In this document: one piece after another, positions 26,301-34,648 of the stretch
Numbering within the stretch: position 1 is the stretch's first letter
Layout of the letters: every line of letters starts with the position of its first letter
Origin: Amycolatopsis decaplanina DSM 44594
GTDB taxonomy: Bacteria > Actinomycetota > Actinomycetes > Mycobacteriales > Pseudonocardiaceae
Assembly: GCF_000342005.1 (NCBI RefSeq)
Contig: NZ_AOHO01000068.1
Coordinates: 312,330 to 376,329, forward strand
DNA length: 64,000 nucleotides
Direction: 5' to 3'
Translations under genes and position numbers: made by a program
Notes under the pieces: model-generated
What the model was told of the DNA's origin: nothing
The model's database searches: none
The model's input: the letters and a program-made list of their open reading frames with translations, nothing else

Positions 26301-29300
26301 TTGGCCGGGGAACAGGAACGCGACCGCACCGGCTTCGGTGTCCGCAGTGTTCTCGGTGACGAGCCCGCCGCCGTTCTCGGCGGCCTCACGCAGTTCCGCG
26401 AGATCGCTCGCGACGACCGCGAGGCGCACCGGCCCGGTTCCACCTCGTTCGGCGGCGAGGGCGGCGATCTCCCGCAGCGGGCGCCCTTCATGGGCCGCCA
26501 GCAGGTCGCGCAGCGTGGCGCGGGCGGTGTCCACGTCAGGGCCGCGGAGCAGGACGAGCTCGGCGTCCCAGTCACGCGGGCCGTGCCGCCGTCCTGGCGG
26601 GACTCCCGGGGCGGCGAGCACCGCGTGGAAGTTGGTCCCACCGAACCCGAACGCGCTCACTCCGGCGAACTCGCGTCCGCGCGGAACCGGCATCGGCCGG
26701 GCGCCGGTGGAGAAGGTGAAGGGACTGCTCTCGGCGTCCCAGGCGGGATTCGGCCTGCTCAGGTGCAGCGTGGGCGGCACGACCTCGTGCCACAGCGCCA
26801 GCGCCGCCTTCATCAGGCCCGCCAGTCCCGCGGCGCATTTCGTGTGCCCGATCTGGCTCTTCACCGAACCCAGCGCGCAAGTGCCCGGCTCGGCGCCCGC
26901 GGCGAGGAAGAACTCGGTGAGCGTGGTCAGTTCGGTGGCGTCACCGACGACCGTGCCGGTGCCGTGTGCCTCCACCAGCGAGACGTCCGCGGGAGACACC
27001 CCGGCGTCGCGATAGGCCCGCGCGAGGGCTCGCCGCTGTCCCTCGGGACGCGGCGCGGTGAGACCGAGCGCCTTGCCGTCACTGGCGGCGCCGACACCTT
27101 TGACCACGGCGTAGACACGGTCACCGTCGCGTTCGGCGTCGGCCCGGCGCTTGAGCACGAGACACGCGACGCCCTCGCCGAGCGCGATCCCGTCCGCCGA
27201 CGCGTCGAACGGACGGCACCGGCCGGTCGGCGAAAGGGCACCCGCGGAGGTGAACATGAGGTAGTCGTTGACGCCGTTGTGCAGGTCGACGGCGCCGCAC
27301 AGGACCATCGAGCTCGTGCCCGCCCGCAGTTCCTTCACCGCGAGGTCCAGCGCGGCCAGCGAAGAGCCGCACGCGGCGTCCACGGTGTAGTTGGTGCCGC
27401 CGAGGTCGAGCCGGTTGGTGATCCGGCCGGAGATGACGTTGGCGAGCGTGCCGGGAAACGAGTCCTCGGTCAGTTCCGGCAACTGGGAGAGGAGTTCGGC
27501 CGGGACGTCTTCGAGATAGCTCGGGAGCAGCGCGCGCAGGACTCCGGCGTTCGCCAGGTCTCCCCCGGCCTCGGCGCCGAAGATGACGCTGGTGCGCTCG
27601 CGGTCGAAGCCACCGTCGCCGTAGCCCGCGTCTTCGAGGGCACGCCGAGCCGTCTGCAGTGACACCAGCTGGGCCGGGTCGATACTGCCCATCGACTTGG
27701 GCGGGATGCCGTACGCGAGCGGGTCGAAGGCCACCGGAGGCAGGAAACCGCCCCATTTCGACGTCGACTGTTCCGCGTAGATCTCCTTGTCCCAGCGCTG
27801 ATCCGGCACCTCGGTGACGGCGTCCGCACCGTGCAGGACGTTCGACCAGAAGGCCGGGAGGTCGGGCGCCCCGGGGAACACACAGGCCATCCCGACGATG
27901 GCGATGTCGCCGTCCACAACGGACTCCGCCGCGGAAGTGCGGGCGGCGAGCAGCTCCGCCGCGCCGTCGGTGACTTCCCGGTGCAGGGCGGCGATATCGG
28001 TGCGGTCTTCGCGCAGGACGGTCACCTGTCCCGCCATGTACATCCCCTCGGCGAGCTGGCCGAGCGCGTCGACCTCGACGAGGGCGTCCCCTTCCCGCCG
28101 GATGCCCTTGCTCGCGATCCGCAGCCGTCCGGTGTTCAGTTCCTCCAGCCGTTGCCAGGCCTCCTGCGGCGGGACGCCGTCCGCGCGGAGCCCGGCCTTC
28201 ACCGCGGCGAACTCGTCGGTGTACGGACTGGGCAGGCAGCGGGTGAGGTGTCCGGGCGCGGTCTCCAGGGTGACCGTCGACCCGGCGTCGAGCACCCGGT
28301 CCTGGAAGACCTCGGTGATGGCGCCGTGGGTCACGGCCTCCTCGGTGAACAGGTACGCGGTGCCCATCAAGACGCCGACGCCGCCGTTCAGGGGTTCCGC
28401 CATCGCCGAGACCATCGCGGCGGACCGGGCATCGTGGATCCCGCCCGCGAACAGCACCTCGACGTCCTCGGCGCCGTGTTCACGCAGGACGTCCAGCTGC
28501 TGCTCCCACAGCACGAAGCTCGAACGCGGACCGATGTGCCCGCCGCATTCGGCGCCCTCGAAGACGAACCGGCGGATCCCGGCGTCGAGGAACTGCCGCA
28601 GGAGGATCGGCGACGGCACGTGGAGGAAGGTCGCGATGCCGTCGGCCTCCAGCGTCTTGGCCTGCGCGGGTTTCCCGCCCGCGATCAGCACGCACCGCGG
28701 GCGCGCCGCCCGGATCGCCGTGAGCTGCCCGTCGCGCAGGGCCTCCGGGACGAACCCGAGGATGCCCGCTCCCCAAGGCCGTTCGCCGAGGGCTTCGGCG
28801 GTGCGGCCGAGCAGTTCGGCGGTCTTGGCGCCGTTCGCGGTGGCCACCGCGACGAACGGGAAGCCGTCGTGCGCGGCGACGGCGGCGGCGAAACCGGGCT
28901 GGTCGCTCACCCGTGTCATCGGTCCCTGCACGACCGGCAGACGGGTCCCCAACGTGCGGCACAGCCGTACGCCTTGGTCCGCAGGGATCGCCACCGGCGC
29001 CGCGAGTGACCGCACGATCGAGCGGACAGCGTTTTCCGCGTCCTCGAAGCGATTCGCGAACAACGCGGTGAGCCCGTCGTCGGCTCTGGCCAGTTCGGTC
29101 CGCTCCGCCGCGGGCACGTCGGCCTCCGGGAACAGACCTAGTCCGTCGAGCACGACACCCGCCGCGCCCCCGGCGATCGCGGCCACCGCCGTCCGCGGCC
29201 CGATGCCCCCGTACGCCCACACCGGCACGTCCGCGCCGAACCGCTCCAGCAACCGCTGCAGCAGGACGAACGTGGTGAGGTCCGAGCCGCCCGCTTCGGC

Positions 29301-29645
29301 TCCCCTCGCCACCAGACCGGAGGCGCCGGCGTCGAGCATCCGGACGGCCTGCTCGACACCGGTCACCTCGGCCAGCACTGGGAGTCCTGCCCTGCCCCGC
29401 CAAACCGCCCCCTCGGCCAGCAGGACGAGCCCCGCGCCGCTTTCCCGCACCTCTTCGTCCCGCACGTGGCGGCCCGCCGGGATCCGGACACCGAAAGGGA
29501 ATGCTCTGTCCACTATGGACTCGCTCTGCCCGAGATCGAGGACCCCGAGACCACCGCCCCTGGCGACGGCTGCCGCCAGCCCCGGATCCGGACGTCCGAG
29601 AGGATTGACACCGAGTACCCGCGTGCGCGCCGTCGCATGACTCAC
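23325..29645 (-). CDS. iterative PUFA-type synthase 1: NMO-like enoyl reductase-KS-AT-ACP-KR
   Basis: 2106 residues from GTG 29645, which has AGGAGG nine bases upstream. Domains: residues 1-215, a nitronate-monooxygenase-like half barrel ('VWAYGGIGPRTAVAAIAGGA'); 233-470, a second, complete NMO/FabK/PfaD-like flavin domain ('VQGPMTRVSD', 'EGAECGGHIG' with His370, 'LFAGGIHDARSAA'), the presumed enoyl reductase; KS 580-1010 (Cys759, His893, His934); AT 1108-1420 ('FPGQGSQ', Ser1200 in 'GHSYGE', 'AFHSPLV'); one ACP at 1545-1625 with the PUFA-type 'LSIDSIKR' (Ser1582); KR 1830-2106 ('GGARGIT', Lys1981, Ser2007, Tyr2020). PfaA proteins normally have several ACPs and no fused reductase. Start of the operon. 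Confidence 0.93.
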   Translation of the reverse strand: MSHATARTRVLGVNPLGRPDPGLAAAVARGGGLGVLDLGQSESIVDRAFPFGVRIPAGRHVRDEEVRESGAGLVLLAEGAVWRGRAGLPVLAEVTGVEQAVRMLDAGASGLVARGAEAGGSDLTTFVLLQRLLERFGADVPVWAYGGIGPRTAVAAIAGGAAGVVLDGLGLFPEADVPAAERTELARADDGLTALFANRFEDAENAVRSIVRSLAAPVAIPADQGVRLCRTLGTRLPVVQGPMTRVSDQPGFAAAVAAHDGFPFVAVATANGAKTAELLGRTAEALGERPWGAGILGFVPEALRDGQLTAIRAARPRCVLIAGGKPAQAKTLEADGIATFLHVPSPILLRQFLDAGIRRFVFEGAECGGHIGPRSSFVLWEQQLDVLREHGAEDVEVLFAGGIHDARSAAMVSAMAEPLNGGVGVLMGTAYLFTEEAVTHGAITEVFQDRVLDAGSTVTLETAPGHLTRCLPSPYTDEFAAVKAGLRADGVPPQEAWQRLEELNTGRLRIASKGIRREGDALVEVDALGQLAEGMYMAGQVTVLREDRTDIAALHREVTDGAAELLAARTSAAESVVDGDIAIVGMACVFPGAPDLPAFWSNVLHGADAVTEVPDQRWDKEIYAEQSTSKWGGFLPPVAFDPLAYGIPPKSMGSIDPAQLVSLQTARRALEDAGYGDGGFDRERTSVIFGAEAGGDLANAGVLRALLPSYLEDVPAELLSQLPELTEDSFPGTLANVISGRITNRLDLGGTNYTVDAACGSSLAALDLAVKELRAGTSSMVLCGAVDLHNGVNDYLMFTSAGALSPTGRCRPFDASADGIALGEGVACLVLKRRADAERDGDRVYAVVKGVGAASDGKALGLTAPRPEGQRRALARAYRDAGVSPADVSLVEAHGTGTVVGDATELTTLTEFFLAAGAEPGTCALGSVKSQIGHTKCAAGLAGLMKAALALWHEVVPPTLHLSRPNPAWDAESSPFTFSTGARPMPVPRGREFAGVSAFGFGGTNFHAVLAAPGVPPGRRHGPRDWDAELVLLRGPDVDTARATLRDLLAAHEGRPLREIAALAAERGGTGPVRLAVVASDLAELREAAENGGGLVTENTADTEAGAVAFLFPGQGSQRTGMLADLFVHFPELADVLRLAPDVAATTFPPRAFAEEARAAQDEALKDTRVAQPALGLVESAVCRLLADLGVRPDLLAGHSYGELTALSVAGAFDTPTLVALSRARAHSIAEVAGADPGAMAAVKASREELAVALDHPDVVLANHNAPGQTVLSGPTAAIEEAIRELRAQGIGAKRIPVACAFHSPLVAGASDVFAVDLDNAEIGEPGPPVWSNRTARPYEAGAVRAGLAAQIGSPVRFVELIEDMYAAGARTFVEAGPGQVLSRLARDILGDRPHTVIACDPGGPGLRGFLTALARLALTGVDVRTERLFRGRVRVGPLPVPAWTVDGQTVRAPGGEVPAHGLVPARRIPRTTMNQPTPGRDQAVVEFLRTSRELLAAQRDVMLGYLGTVTLAPAPVQVPVVPALLPSVEAPVIVPEPEPVREAVVTDVLATVIGAISERTGYPAEMIDADLDLEADLSIDSIKRTEIAGSLLAKLGLSGRVHDDAQDQLSRDRTASALAARLRKWLEPAAPVAAAPAPAEAPVGAAPGRYVLSRVSAPLGTPDLARVNGKTVAVSFEPGQEELAGSVRAVFADAGALPAEGDEADVFVVLNPLSDAEEPVAAQVFGLLKSAKGAVVVVARPGAGHAAGLRGLVRAAARERSEPTRLVELESTVDLARIVLEEVIADGPVAVRYDTAGRAAFEPSAGSLGSIAYAGAGPGGGEVKALGLDADSVLLLIGGARGITARAAVALAASGCRIELAGRTPWPAEPGDEDLPGDAPGMRSALAARGGSLADIERRVRTVLARREIARTLDQIRAAGGTAAYRSLDVRDAAAVRQVVKDLHTRHGRIDGVIHAAGVIDDKLMTDKDELSFRTVYGTKVDGARALLDALEHFGVRPGFVTFFGSIAAVLGNRGQTDYAAANDALETLGEQWAERTGCRALTVHWGPWAPSDDHAGMVSPELAREYERREVALIDPDEGTTALLRELAYGPADVRSVLYTASLW

Positions 29646-29947
29646 CGGCGGACCTCCTGTTCGGCTGGACTGGTCGAACCTCGCCGGGTTCGGCGATCTT
29701 TCAGCGGGATTCCCAAGAAATAACCTACTTGCCGCAGAGAGCGCAATACTCTTGTGCGAAAACTCGGAAAACAAGGGAACGCATGCTAAAGTCCGGCGCC
29801 GGAAACAAATATGTCGACACAGCCGGATCAACCTTCTGACCTGGACTTTTATCACTGCCATCGCAGATTTCGACAACGCATTGCTCACCGGCATAACAAA
29901 ACAGAAGAATTGTCATCGAAAGCAGAATCGACAACCATGGAGCGCAT
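29646..29947. promoter_or_regulatory. A+T-rich divergent promoter region of the PKS operon and the SDR gene
   Basis: About 300 bases without a gene. The stretch from 29700 to 29940 is visibly richer in A+T than anything around it (for example 'CAATACTCTTGTGCGAAAAC', 'GGAAACAAATATGTCG', 'CATAACAAAACAGAAGAATT'). It must hold both divergent promoters and probably regulator sites, but no palindrome or consensus -35/-10 pair is good enough to assign. The local base composition is typical of promoters of horizontally moving secondary-metabolite loci. Confidence 0.6.
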
Positions 29948-30748
29948 GTGGAAGTGACAGGACGGGTCGTCGTGCTGACCGGCGCGGCACACGGTATCGG
30001 CGCCGCCATGGCCAGGCGGTTCGCCGCCGAGGGCGCCGCGGGGGTGGTGGTCTCCGATCTCGATCTCGAAGCCGCGAAGGAGGTCGTCGCCGGGATCACC
30101 GCCTCGGGCGGCGCCGCGATCGCGCGCCACGCCGACGCGTCGTCCAAAGAGGACTTGAAGATGCTGGTGAGCGAGGCCCGCGCGGAGTTCGGCCCGGTGG
30201 ACCTCTTCTGTTCCAACGCCGGTGCCGCCTTCGGCACGGGCGTGCACGCCGCGGACGAACAGTGGACGCGGTCGTGGGCGATCAACGTCATGCAGCATGT
30301 GCACGCCGCGCAGGTCGCACTCCCCGCGATGTTGAGCCGGGGCCACGGATATCTGCTCATCACGGCCTCGGGCGCGGGCCTGCTGGGCACCCCCGGTGAC
30401 GCGCCGTACTCGGTGACCAAGCACGCGGCCGTCGGGCTCGCCGAATGGCTGGCCATCACCTACCGGCCGCGCGGGGTGCGCGTCAGCGCGCTGTGCCCGC
30501 TCGGCGTGCGGACCGCGCTGCTGGAGCCGGGGATCGCCGCCGGGCACCCCGCCGCGCTCGCGATCGCCGCCGCCGCGCCGCTGCTGGAACCGGAGGACGT
30601 CGCGGAGTCCGTCGTGCACGGGCTGGCGTCGGAGGAGTTCCTGATCCTGCCGCACGAATCGGTGCGGGAGACCTATGCCCGCAAGGCGGCCGGTCTCGAC
30701 GAATGGATCGACCGCACCATCCTCGAAACCGGCGCGCGGAAGAGGTGA
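29948..30748 (+). CDS. short-chain dehydrogenase/reductase
   Basis: 266 residues from GTG 29948, with GGAG at 29937-29940. Classical SDR: cofactor motif 'TGAAHGIG' (11-18), Asp after beta-strand 2 ('VSDLDLE') favouring NAD(H), 'SNAG' (89-92), catalytic Ser141-Tyr154-Lys158 ('PYSVTKHA'). The C-terminus 'EEFLILPHESVRETYARKAA' is seen in SDRs acting on lipid-like ketones or alcohols. It is two bases from the pseudo-AKR gene and divergent from the PKS operon, so it may trim an oxygen function of the polyketide. Substrate unknown. Confidence 0.92.
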   Translation: MEVTGRVVVLTGAAHGIGAAMARRFAAEGAAGVVVSDLDLEAAKEVVAGITASGGAAIARHADASSKEDLKMLVSEARAEFGPVDLFCSNAGAAFGTGVHAADEQWTRSWAINVMQHVHAAQVALPAMLSRGHGYLLITASGAGLLGTPGDAPYSVTKHAAVGLAEWLAITYRPRGVRVSALCPLGVRTALLEPGIAAGHPAALAIAAAAPLLEPEDVAESVVHGLASEEFLILPHESVRETYARKAAGLDEWIDRTILETGARKR

Positions 30749-30750
30749 CC

Positions 30751-31716
30751 ATGGAGTACCGCAGGCTCGGCGCGAGCGGGCTGTCCGTCAGCGAGATCTC
30801 CTACGGCAACTGGCTCACCCATCCCGACGGCGCGGAATGCGTGCAGGCCGCGCTCGACGCCGGCATCACGACCTTTCACACTGCCGCTGCCTGGGACGGC
30901 GGCGCCGCCGAAGAGAACCTCGCCGCGGCACTGAGCCACGCGCGCCGCGACGACCTCGTCCTGTGCACCGGCGTCTTCTGGCCGGAAGGACCGGGTGTCA
31001 ACGACGCCGGCCTCGGCCGCAAACACCTGACCGCGTCCCTGCACGGCTCGCTCCGGCGCCTGCGGACCGACTACATCGACGTCTACCAGTTGCTGCGGTT
31101 CGACTACCGCACTCCGCTGGAAGAGACGCTCCTCGCGCTGTCGGATCTGGTGCGGCAAGGGAAGATCCTCTACGCGGGCACCGCGGAATGGACGGCGGAA
31201 CAGCTACTGGAGGCCCGGCCGATCGCCGACCGGCTCGGCGTCCCGCTCGTCGCGAACCAGCCGCACTACTCGATGCTCTGGCGGGTCGCCGAGGCCCAGG
31301 TCATGCCGGTGTGCGAACGCTCCGGGATCGGCCAGTTCGCTTCGGTCCCCCTCGCGCAGGGCGTGCTGACCGGCAAGTACCGGCCGGGCGAGATCCCGCC
31401 GGGCTCACGAGCCGCGAAGACGGTCGAGGCACGGCCACTGCTGCTGCCGGATCTTCTCGAACGCGTCGGCATGCTGCGCGGCGTCGCCGACGAGGCAGGG
31501 CTGACCATGGCCCAGCTGGCGCTCGCGTGGACGTTGCAGCACAACACCGTCGCGTCGGCGGTGACGGGTGCGAGCACCGCCGCCCAGGTGACCGAGAACG
31601 CGAAGGCGGCCGGCGTGGTGCTGGACCTCGACGCGCTGACGCGGATCGATCACCTGCTGGGCAGTTTCGTGCAGACGGATCCGCGGCTGACCTGGTCACC
31701 GCCCGCGACCACCTGA
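30751..31716 (+). CDS. aldo/keto reductase-fold protein lacking the catalytic tetrad (pseudoenzyme)
   Basis: 321 residues, full-length AKR fold of the Kv-beta/AKR6-like type: 'YIDVYQLLRFDYRTPLEETL', 'QGKILYAGTAEWTAEQLLEA', 'SVPLAQGVLTGKYRPGEIPP' and the C-terminal NADP loop 'VTGASTAAQVTENAKA'. All four catalytic positions differ from the family: Asp is His43 ('FHTAAAWDGG'), Tyr is Trp48, Lys is Gly74 ('LCTGVFWP') and His is Leu115 ('YQLLRFD'). The fold and cofactor loops look intact while hydride chemistry by the usual mechanism should be impossible. Possible roles are a cofactor sensor or a structural partner of the SDR, with which it is coupled. Function not known. Confidence 0.88.
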   Translation: MEYRRLGASGLSVSEISYGNWLTHPDGAECVQAALDAGITTFHTAAAWDGGAAEENLAAALSHARRDDLVLCTGVFWPEGPGVNDAGLGRKHLTASLHGSLRRLRTDYIDVYQLLRFDYRTPLEETLLALSDLVRQGKILYAGTAEWTAEQLLEARPIADRLGVPLVANQPHYSMLWRVAEAQVMPVCERSGIGQFASVPLAQGVLTGKYRPGEIPPGSRAAKTVEARPLLLPDLLERVGMLRGVADEAGLTMAQLALAWTLQHNTVASAVTGASTAAQVTENAKAAGVVLDLDALTRIDHLLGSFVQTDPRLTWSPPATT

Positions 31717-31730
31717 CGCCTGGTGGTGTT

Positions 31731-31782
31731 CCGTGAAGGCCTCCTTGAGGGACTCTGGGTCCCTCAAGGAGGCCTTCACGGA
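31731..31782. terminator. near-perfect palindrome, family B second copy
   Basis: CCGTGAAGGCCTCCTTGAGG (31731-31750) pairs with the complementary block ending at 31782, with one or two mismatches at the centre (GACTCTGGGTC) compared with the copy at 4457-4511. It lies just after the pseudo-AKR stop and before the convergent GH3 gene end, consistent with a bidirectional terminator. Confidence 0.75.
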
Positions 31783-31811
31783 CTTGCGTGGCGCCACACA
31801 CGCCCCATAAG

Positions 31812-31884
31812 CACCAGCAGTCACAGCCGTCGCGCGTGAAGGACCCCTTCCCTCGGCTCAGCCGAGGAAACTCGACCTTCACAC
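31812..31884. repeat. dispersed repeat E: conserved flank plus hairpin
   Basis: A 31-base block (31812-31842, starting CACCAGCAGTCACAGC) is followed by a hairpin with inner stem CCTCGGCT/AGCCGAGG and outer GTGAAGG/CCTTCAC. The same 31-base block, with a few changes, occurs at 56162-56192 in front of a different long hairpin (56202-56256). Lies before the GH3 gene end. Confidence 0.65.
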
Positions 31885-31904
31885 GTTCCCATGTGCGGCG
31901 GTGG

Positions 31905-34538
31905 TCAGCTCAGACTCGAGCAAGGCCTCGCATCGGGATCTTGGGCCCCCTTGGGCACCCACCGCACGTTCGCGAACGAAGCGGAGAACCGGCCGTCGGT
32001 GTACACCAGGAACGGCGTGTTGACGTTCTCCAGGTCCAGCCCGTTGGCGAAGCACGACACCGGGATCTTGACCGTCGACTTCGGCGCCCCCGCCAGGTCG
32101 GTGAACAGCTTGGTCGCGTTCACCTCGGAGAAGCACGGGTAGACGCAATGCATGCTGATCACCGTCCGGTTGGCGGGTGCCTCGTGGACGATCGTGTCGA
32201 ACTCCAGTGCCGCGTCGGCGTTGAGGTAGCCCCGCAGATCGTTGGTGCCCGCCGGGTTCTGGAAATAGATCTGCGCCGGACCGGTGCCGGTCCAGGTCGA
32301 CTTGAGCCCGTCCTGCTGCACGTTCACGTCCGACTGCACGACGCTGATCTCAGCGTGCGAGGCAGTGCCGTCGGGGCCGATCTCGGTCCCGCCCCAGTTC
32401 TCCGCCGAGCCGATGAAACCCTTGTACGGCGCGACATCGGTGCGGTTGAACACCTCGAGGTCCTCGGTCGCGGTGCCACCGCCACCGGTCGAGCCGCACG
32501 TCACCGGCCCGGCCGTCTCCTCCAGCTGCCCGACGGTGACGCGCTGTCCGGTCTTGAGACCGTAGCCGAGTTTGAACAGCGGGTCGTAGTCCGCCGCACC
32601 CGCGTTCAGCGGCGTCTGGCATGCGCTCTTCGGCCACGAGTACGGCAGGGTGCCCTTGAAGCCGCCCTTGATCAGGACGTCGGCGACGCCGCCGCCTTCG
32701 GTACCGGGCAGCCAGGCCGCGACGAACGCGTCGGAGCGGTTGATCTCCTTGTTCATGTACAGCGGGCGGCCGCCGACGTAGACGGTGACGACGGGAGTGC
32801 CCTTGCCGTGGACCTTGTCCAGCACGGCCAGGTCCTCGGGGTAGAGCTTCGAGGCCTCCAGAGTCTTGCGGGTCAGGTCGCCGACGCCTTCCGCGTACGG
32901 GGTCTCACCGATGACGGCGATGACCGCGTCGTAGCCCTTCGGGTCGACGTCGCCCTTCTCGTCGAAGGTGACGTTGACGTCGCCGAGCTGCTGCTTGAGC
33001 CCGGCGAGGATGGACGTGGCGTTCGGGAAGTCGGCGTTGGTGTTGCCGGTCCCCTGCCAGCTCAGCGTCCAGCCACCGGTCTGGTTCTGGATGCTGTCCG
33101 CGCTCTTGCCGACCACGAGGACCTTCGACTTCGGCTTCAGCGGCAGCACGTTGCCGTTGTTCTTCAGCAGCGTCTGCGACGAGCGGACCGCGTCGCGCGC
33201 CAGCCAGGTCTCCTTCAGCGCCTCGTCGGAGTTGGCGTAGGACCGGTCCGACGGCTTCTGTGACTCGTACAGCCCGGAACGCAGCTTGACGCGCAGGATG
33301 CGGGTCACCGCGTCGTCGATCCGCGAGAGCGGGATCTGACCGCCTTGAACCTGGGCGACGGTGTTGGTGATGAACGCCTTCCAGTCGTTCGGCACCATCA
33401 CGATGTCGATACCGGCGTTGATCGCCTGCGGACACGAAGCGTTGGTGCAGCCGGGAACCTGACCGATGCCGTTCCAGTCGGACACGACGAGGCCGTCGAA
33501 GCCCATCTTGCCCTTGAGGACCTGGTTCAGCGCCTTGTCGCTGCCGTGCAGCTTGCCCTCGTCGATGCCGAGTTCGGCGTTGGTCCAGCTGTTGAACGAC
33601 ACCATCACGGTCTGGGAGCCCGCCGCGAGCGCGCCGTAGTAACCCTGGCCGTGGACGTTGATCATCTCGGCTTCGGACGACGGGTTGACGCCCTGGTCCT
33701 GCCCCTTGAGGGTGCCGCCGTCACCGATGAAGTGCTTGGCGGTGCCGATCACGCCGTTGTAGCCGATGCGCTTGGTCGAGCCGTCCTGGAGGCCGTTGAT
33801 GGCCTCGTAGCCGTAGGCCCTGGTGATCCGAGGGTCCTCGGAGAACCCTTCGTAGGTGCGGCCCCAGCGGTCGTCCTTCACGACGGCCAGCGTCGGCGCG
33901 AAGGCCCAGTCCTGGCCGGTGGCGCGGATCTGCCGGGCCGTCGCCGCGGAGATGTCACGCACCAGGCACGGGTCGTGCGCCGCGCCGAGCCCGATGTTGT
34001 GCGGGAAGACGGTGGCCCCGTACACGTTGTTATTGCCGTGCACGGCGTCGATCCCCCAGATCACCGGGATCTTCGTCCTGCTGGTCTTCGCGGCGTCCCA
34101 GTAGGAGTCGGCGAGCTTCAGCCAGTCCTGCTGGGAGGCGTGCTTGTCCTTGTTCGGCCAAGAGCCGCCGCCGTTGAGGACCGAGCCGATCGAGTACTGC
34201 CGGACCTCGTCGGGGGTGATCGCGGCGATCTCGGGCTGAGTCATCTGCCCGACCTTCTCCTCCAGGGTCATCCCCTCGAGGATCCGGGCGATCCGCTGCT
34301 CGTCACCGGCCTTGCCCTTGAACCGGCTCTCGACCTTCGGCCAGTCGGCCAGCGTCGGCAAGCTCTTCTCGATCCGGGCGCAGCCGTCCCGGTCGAGCGC
34401 GGGCTTCCCGATCACGGGCTGCTCGGCGGCTACGGCGGCGGGAGTGGCCACCACGGCCCCGCCGAGCAGCGTGAGACTCATCAAGGCGATCAGCGGACTT
34501 CGGCGCGCACGGGCACGTCTTGCCATGGTCTGGTCCAT
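31905..34538 (-). CDS. secreted GH3 beta-glucosidase with C-terminal carbohydrate-binding-like domain
   Basis: 877 residues. Signal peptide with basic N-terminus and 'LIALMSLTLLGGAVVATPAA', cleavage near residue 38. GH3 N-domain (TIM barrel) with 'WGIDAVHGNNNVYGATVFPH', 'TAKHFIGDGGT' and nucleophile Asp354 in 'VVSDWNGIG'. The C-domain (about 450-660) has 'LLKNNGNVLPL' and 'YGLKTGQ'. The last 200 residues form a beta-rich module starting near 'GGTATEDLEVFNRTDVAPYK', resembling the galactose-binding-like domain of exo-1,3/1,4-beta-glucosidases (ExoP type). Expected to release glucose from beta-glucans outside the cell. No regulator adjacent. Confidence 0.95.
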   Translation of the reverse strand: MDQTMARRARARRSPLIALMSLTLLGGAVVATPAAVAAEQPVIGKPALDRDGCARIEKSLPTLADWPKVESRFKGKAGDEQRIARILEGMTLEEKVGQMTQPEIAAITPDEVRQYSIGSVLNGGGSWPNKDKHASQQDWLKLADSYWDAAKTSRTKIPVIWGIDAVHGNNNVYGATVFPHNIGLGAAHDPCLVRDISAATARQIRATGQDWAFAPTLAVVKDDRWGRTYEGFSEDPRITRAYGYEAINGLQDGSTKRIGYNGVIGTAKHFIGDGGTLKGQDQGVNPSSEAEMINVHGQGYYGALAAGSQTVMVSFNSWTNAELGIDEGKLHGSDKALNQVLKGKMGFDGLVVSDWNGIGQVPGCTNASCPQAINAGIDIVMVPNDWKAFITNTVAQVQGGQIPLSRIDDAVTRILRVKLRSGLYESQKPSDRSYANSDEALKETWLARDAVRSSQTLLKNNGNVLPLKPKSKVLVVGKSADSIQNQTGGWTLSWQGTGNTNADFPNATSILAGLKQQLGDVNVTFDEKGDVDPKGYDAVIAVIGETPYAEGVGDLTRKTLEASKLYPEDLAVLDKVHGKGTPVVTVYVGGRPLYMNKEINRSDAFVAAWLPGTEGGGVADVLIKGGFKGTLPYSWPKSACQTPLNAGAADYDPLFKLGYGLKTGQRVTVGQLEETAGPVTCGSTGGGGTATEDLEVFNRTDVAPYKGFIGSAENWGGTEIGPDGTASHAEISVVQSDVNVQQDGLKSTWTGTGPAQIYFQNPAGTNDLRGYLNADAALEFDTIVHEAPANRTVISMHCVYPCFSEVNATKLFTDLAGAPKSTVKIPVSCFANGLDLENVNTPFLVYTDGRFSASFANVRWVPKGAQDPDARPCSSLS

Positions 34539-34648
34539 TCTGCGAAAGGCGGGGACCGGCCGATCCTCACCGGACCCGGCGGCGTCGTCAAGAGTTTCCG
34601 GCCGGTACGGGGCCCGTTAATTTTTGCCATAAACTAAGACTTGACAAG

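Noticed and set aside
23478..27662. Long plus-strand open frame opposite synthase 1
   Set aside because: Same reason: composition of an antisense shadow, while the minus strand holds intact KS, AT, ACP and KR motifs.
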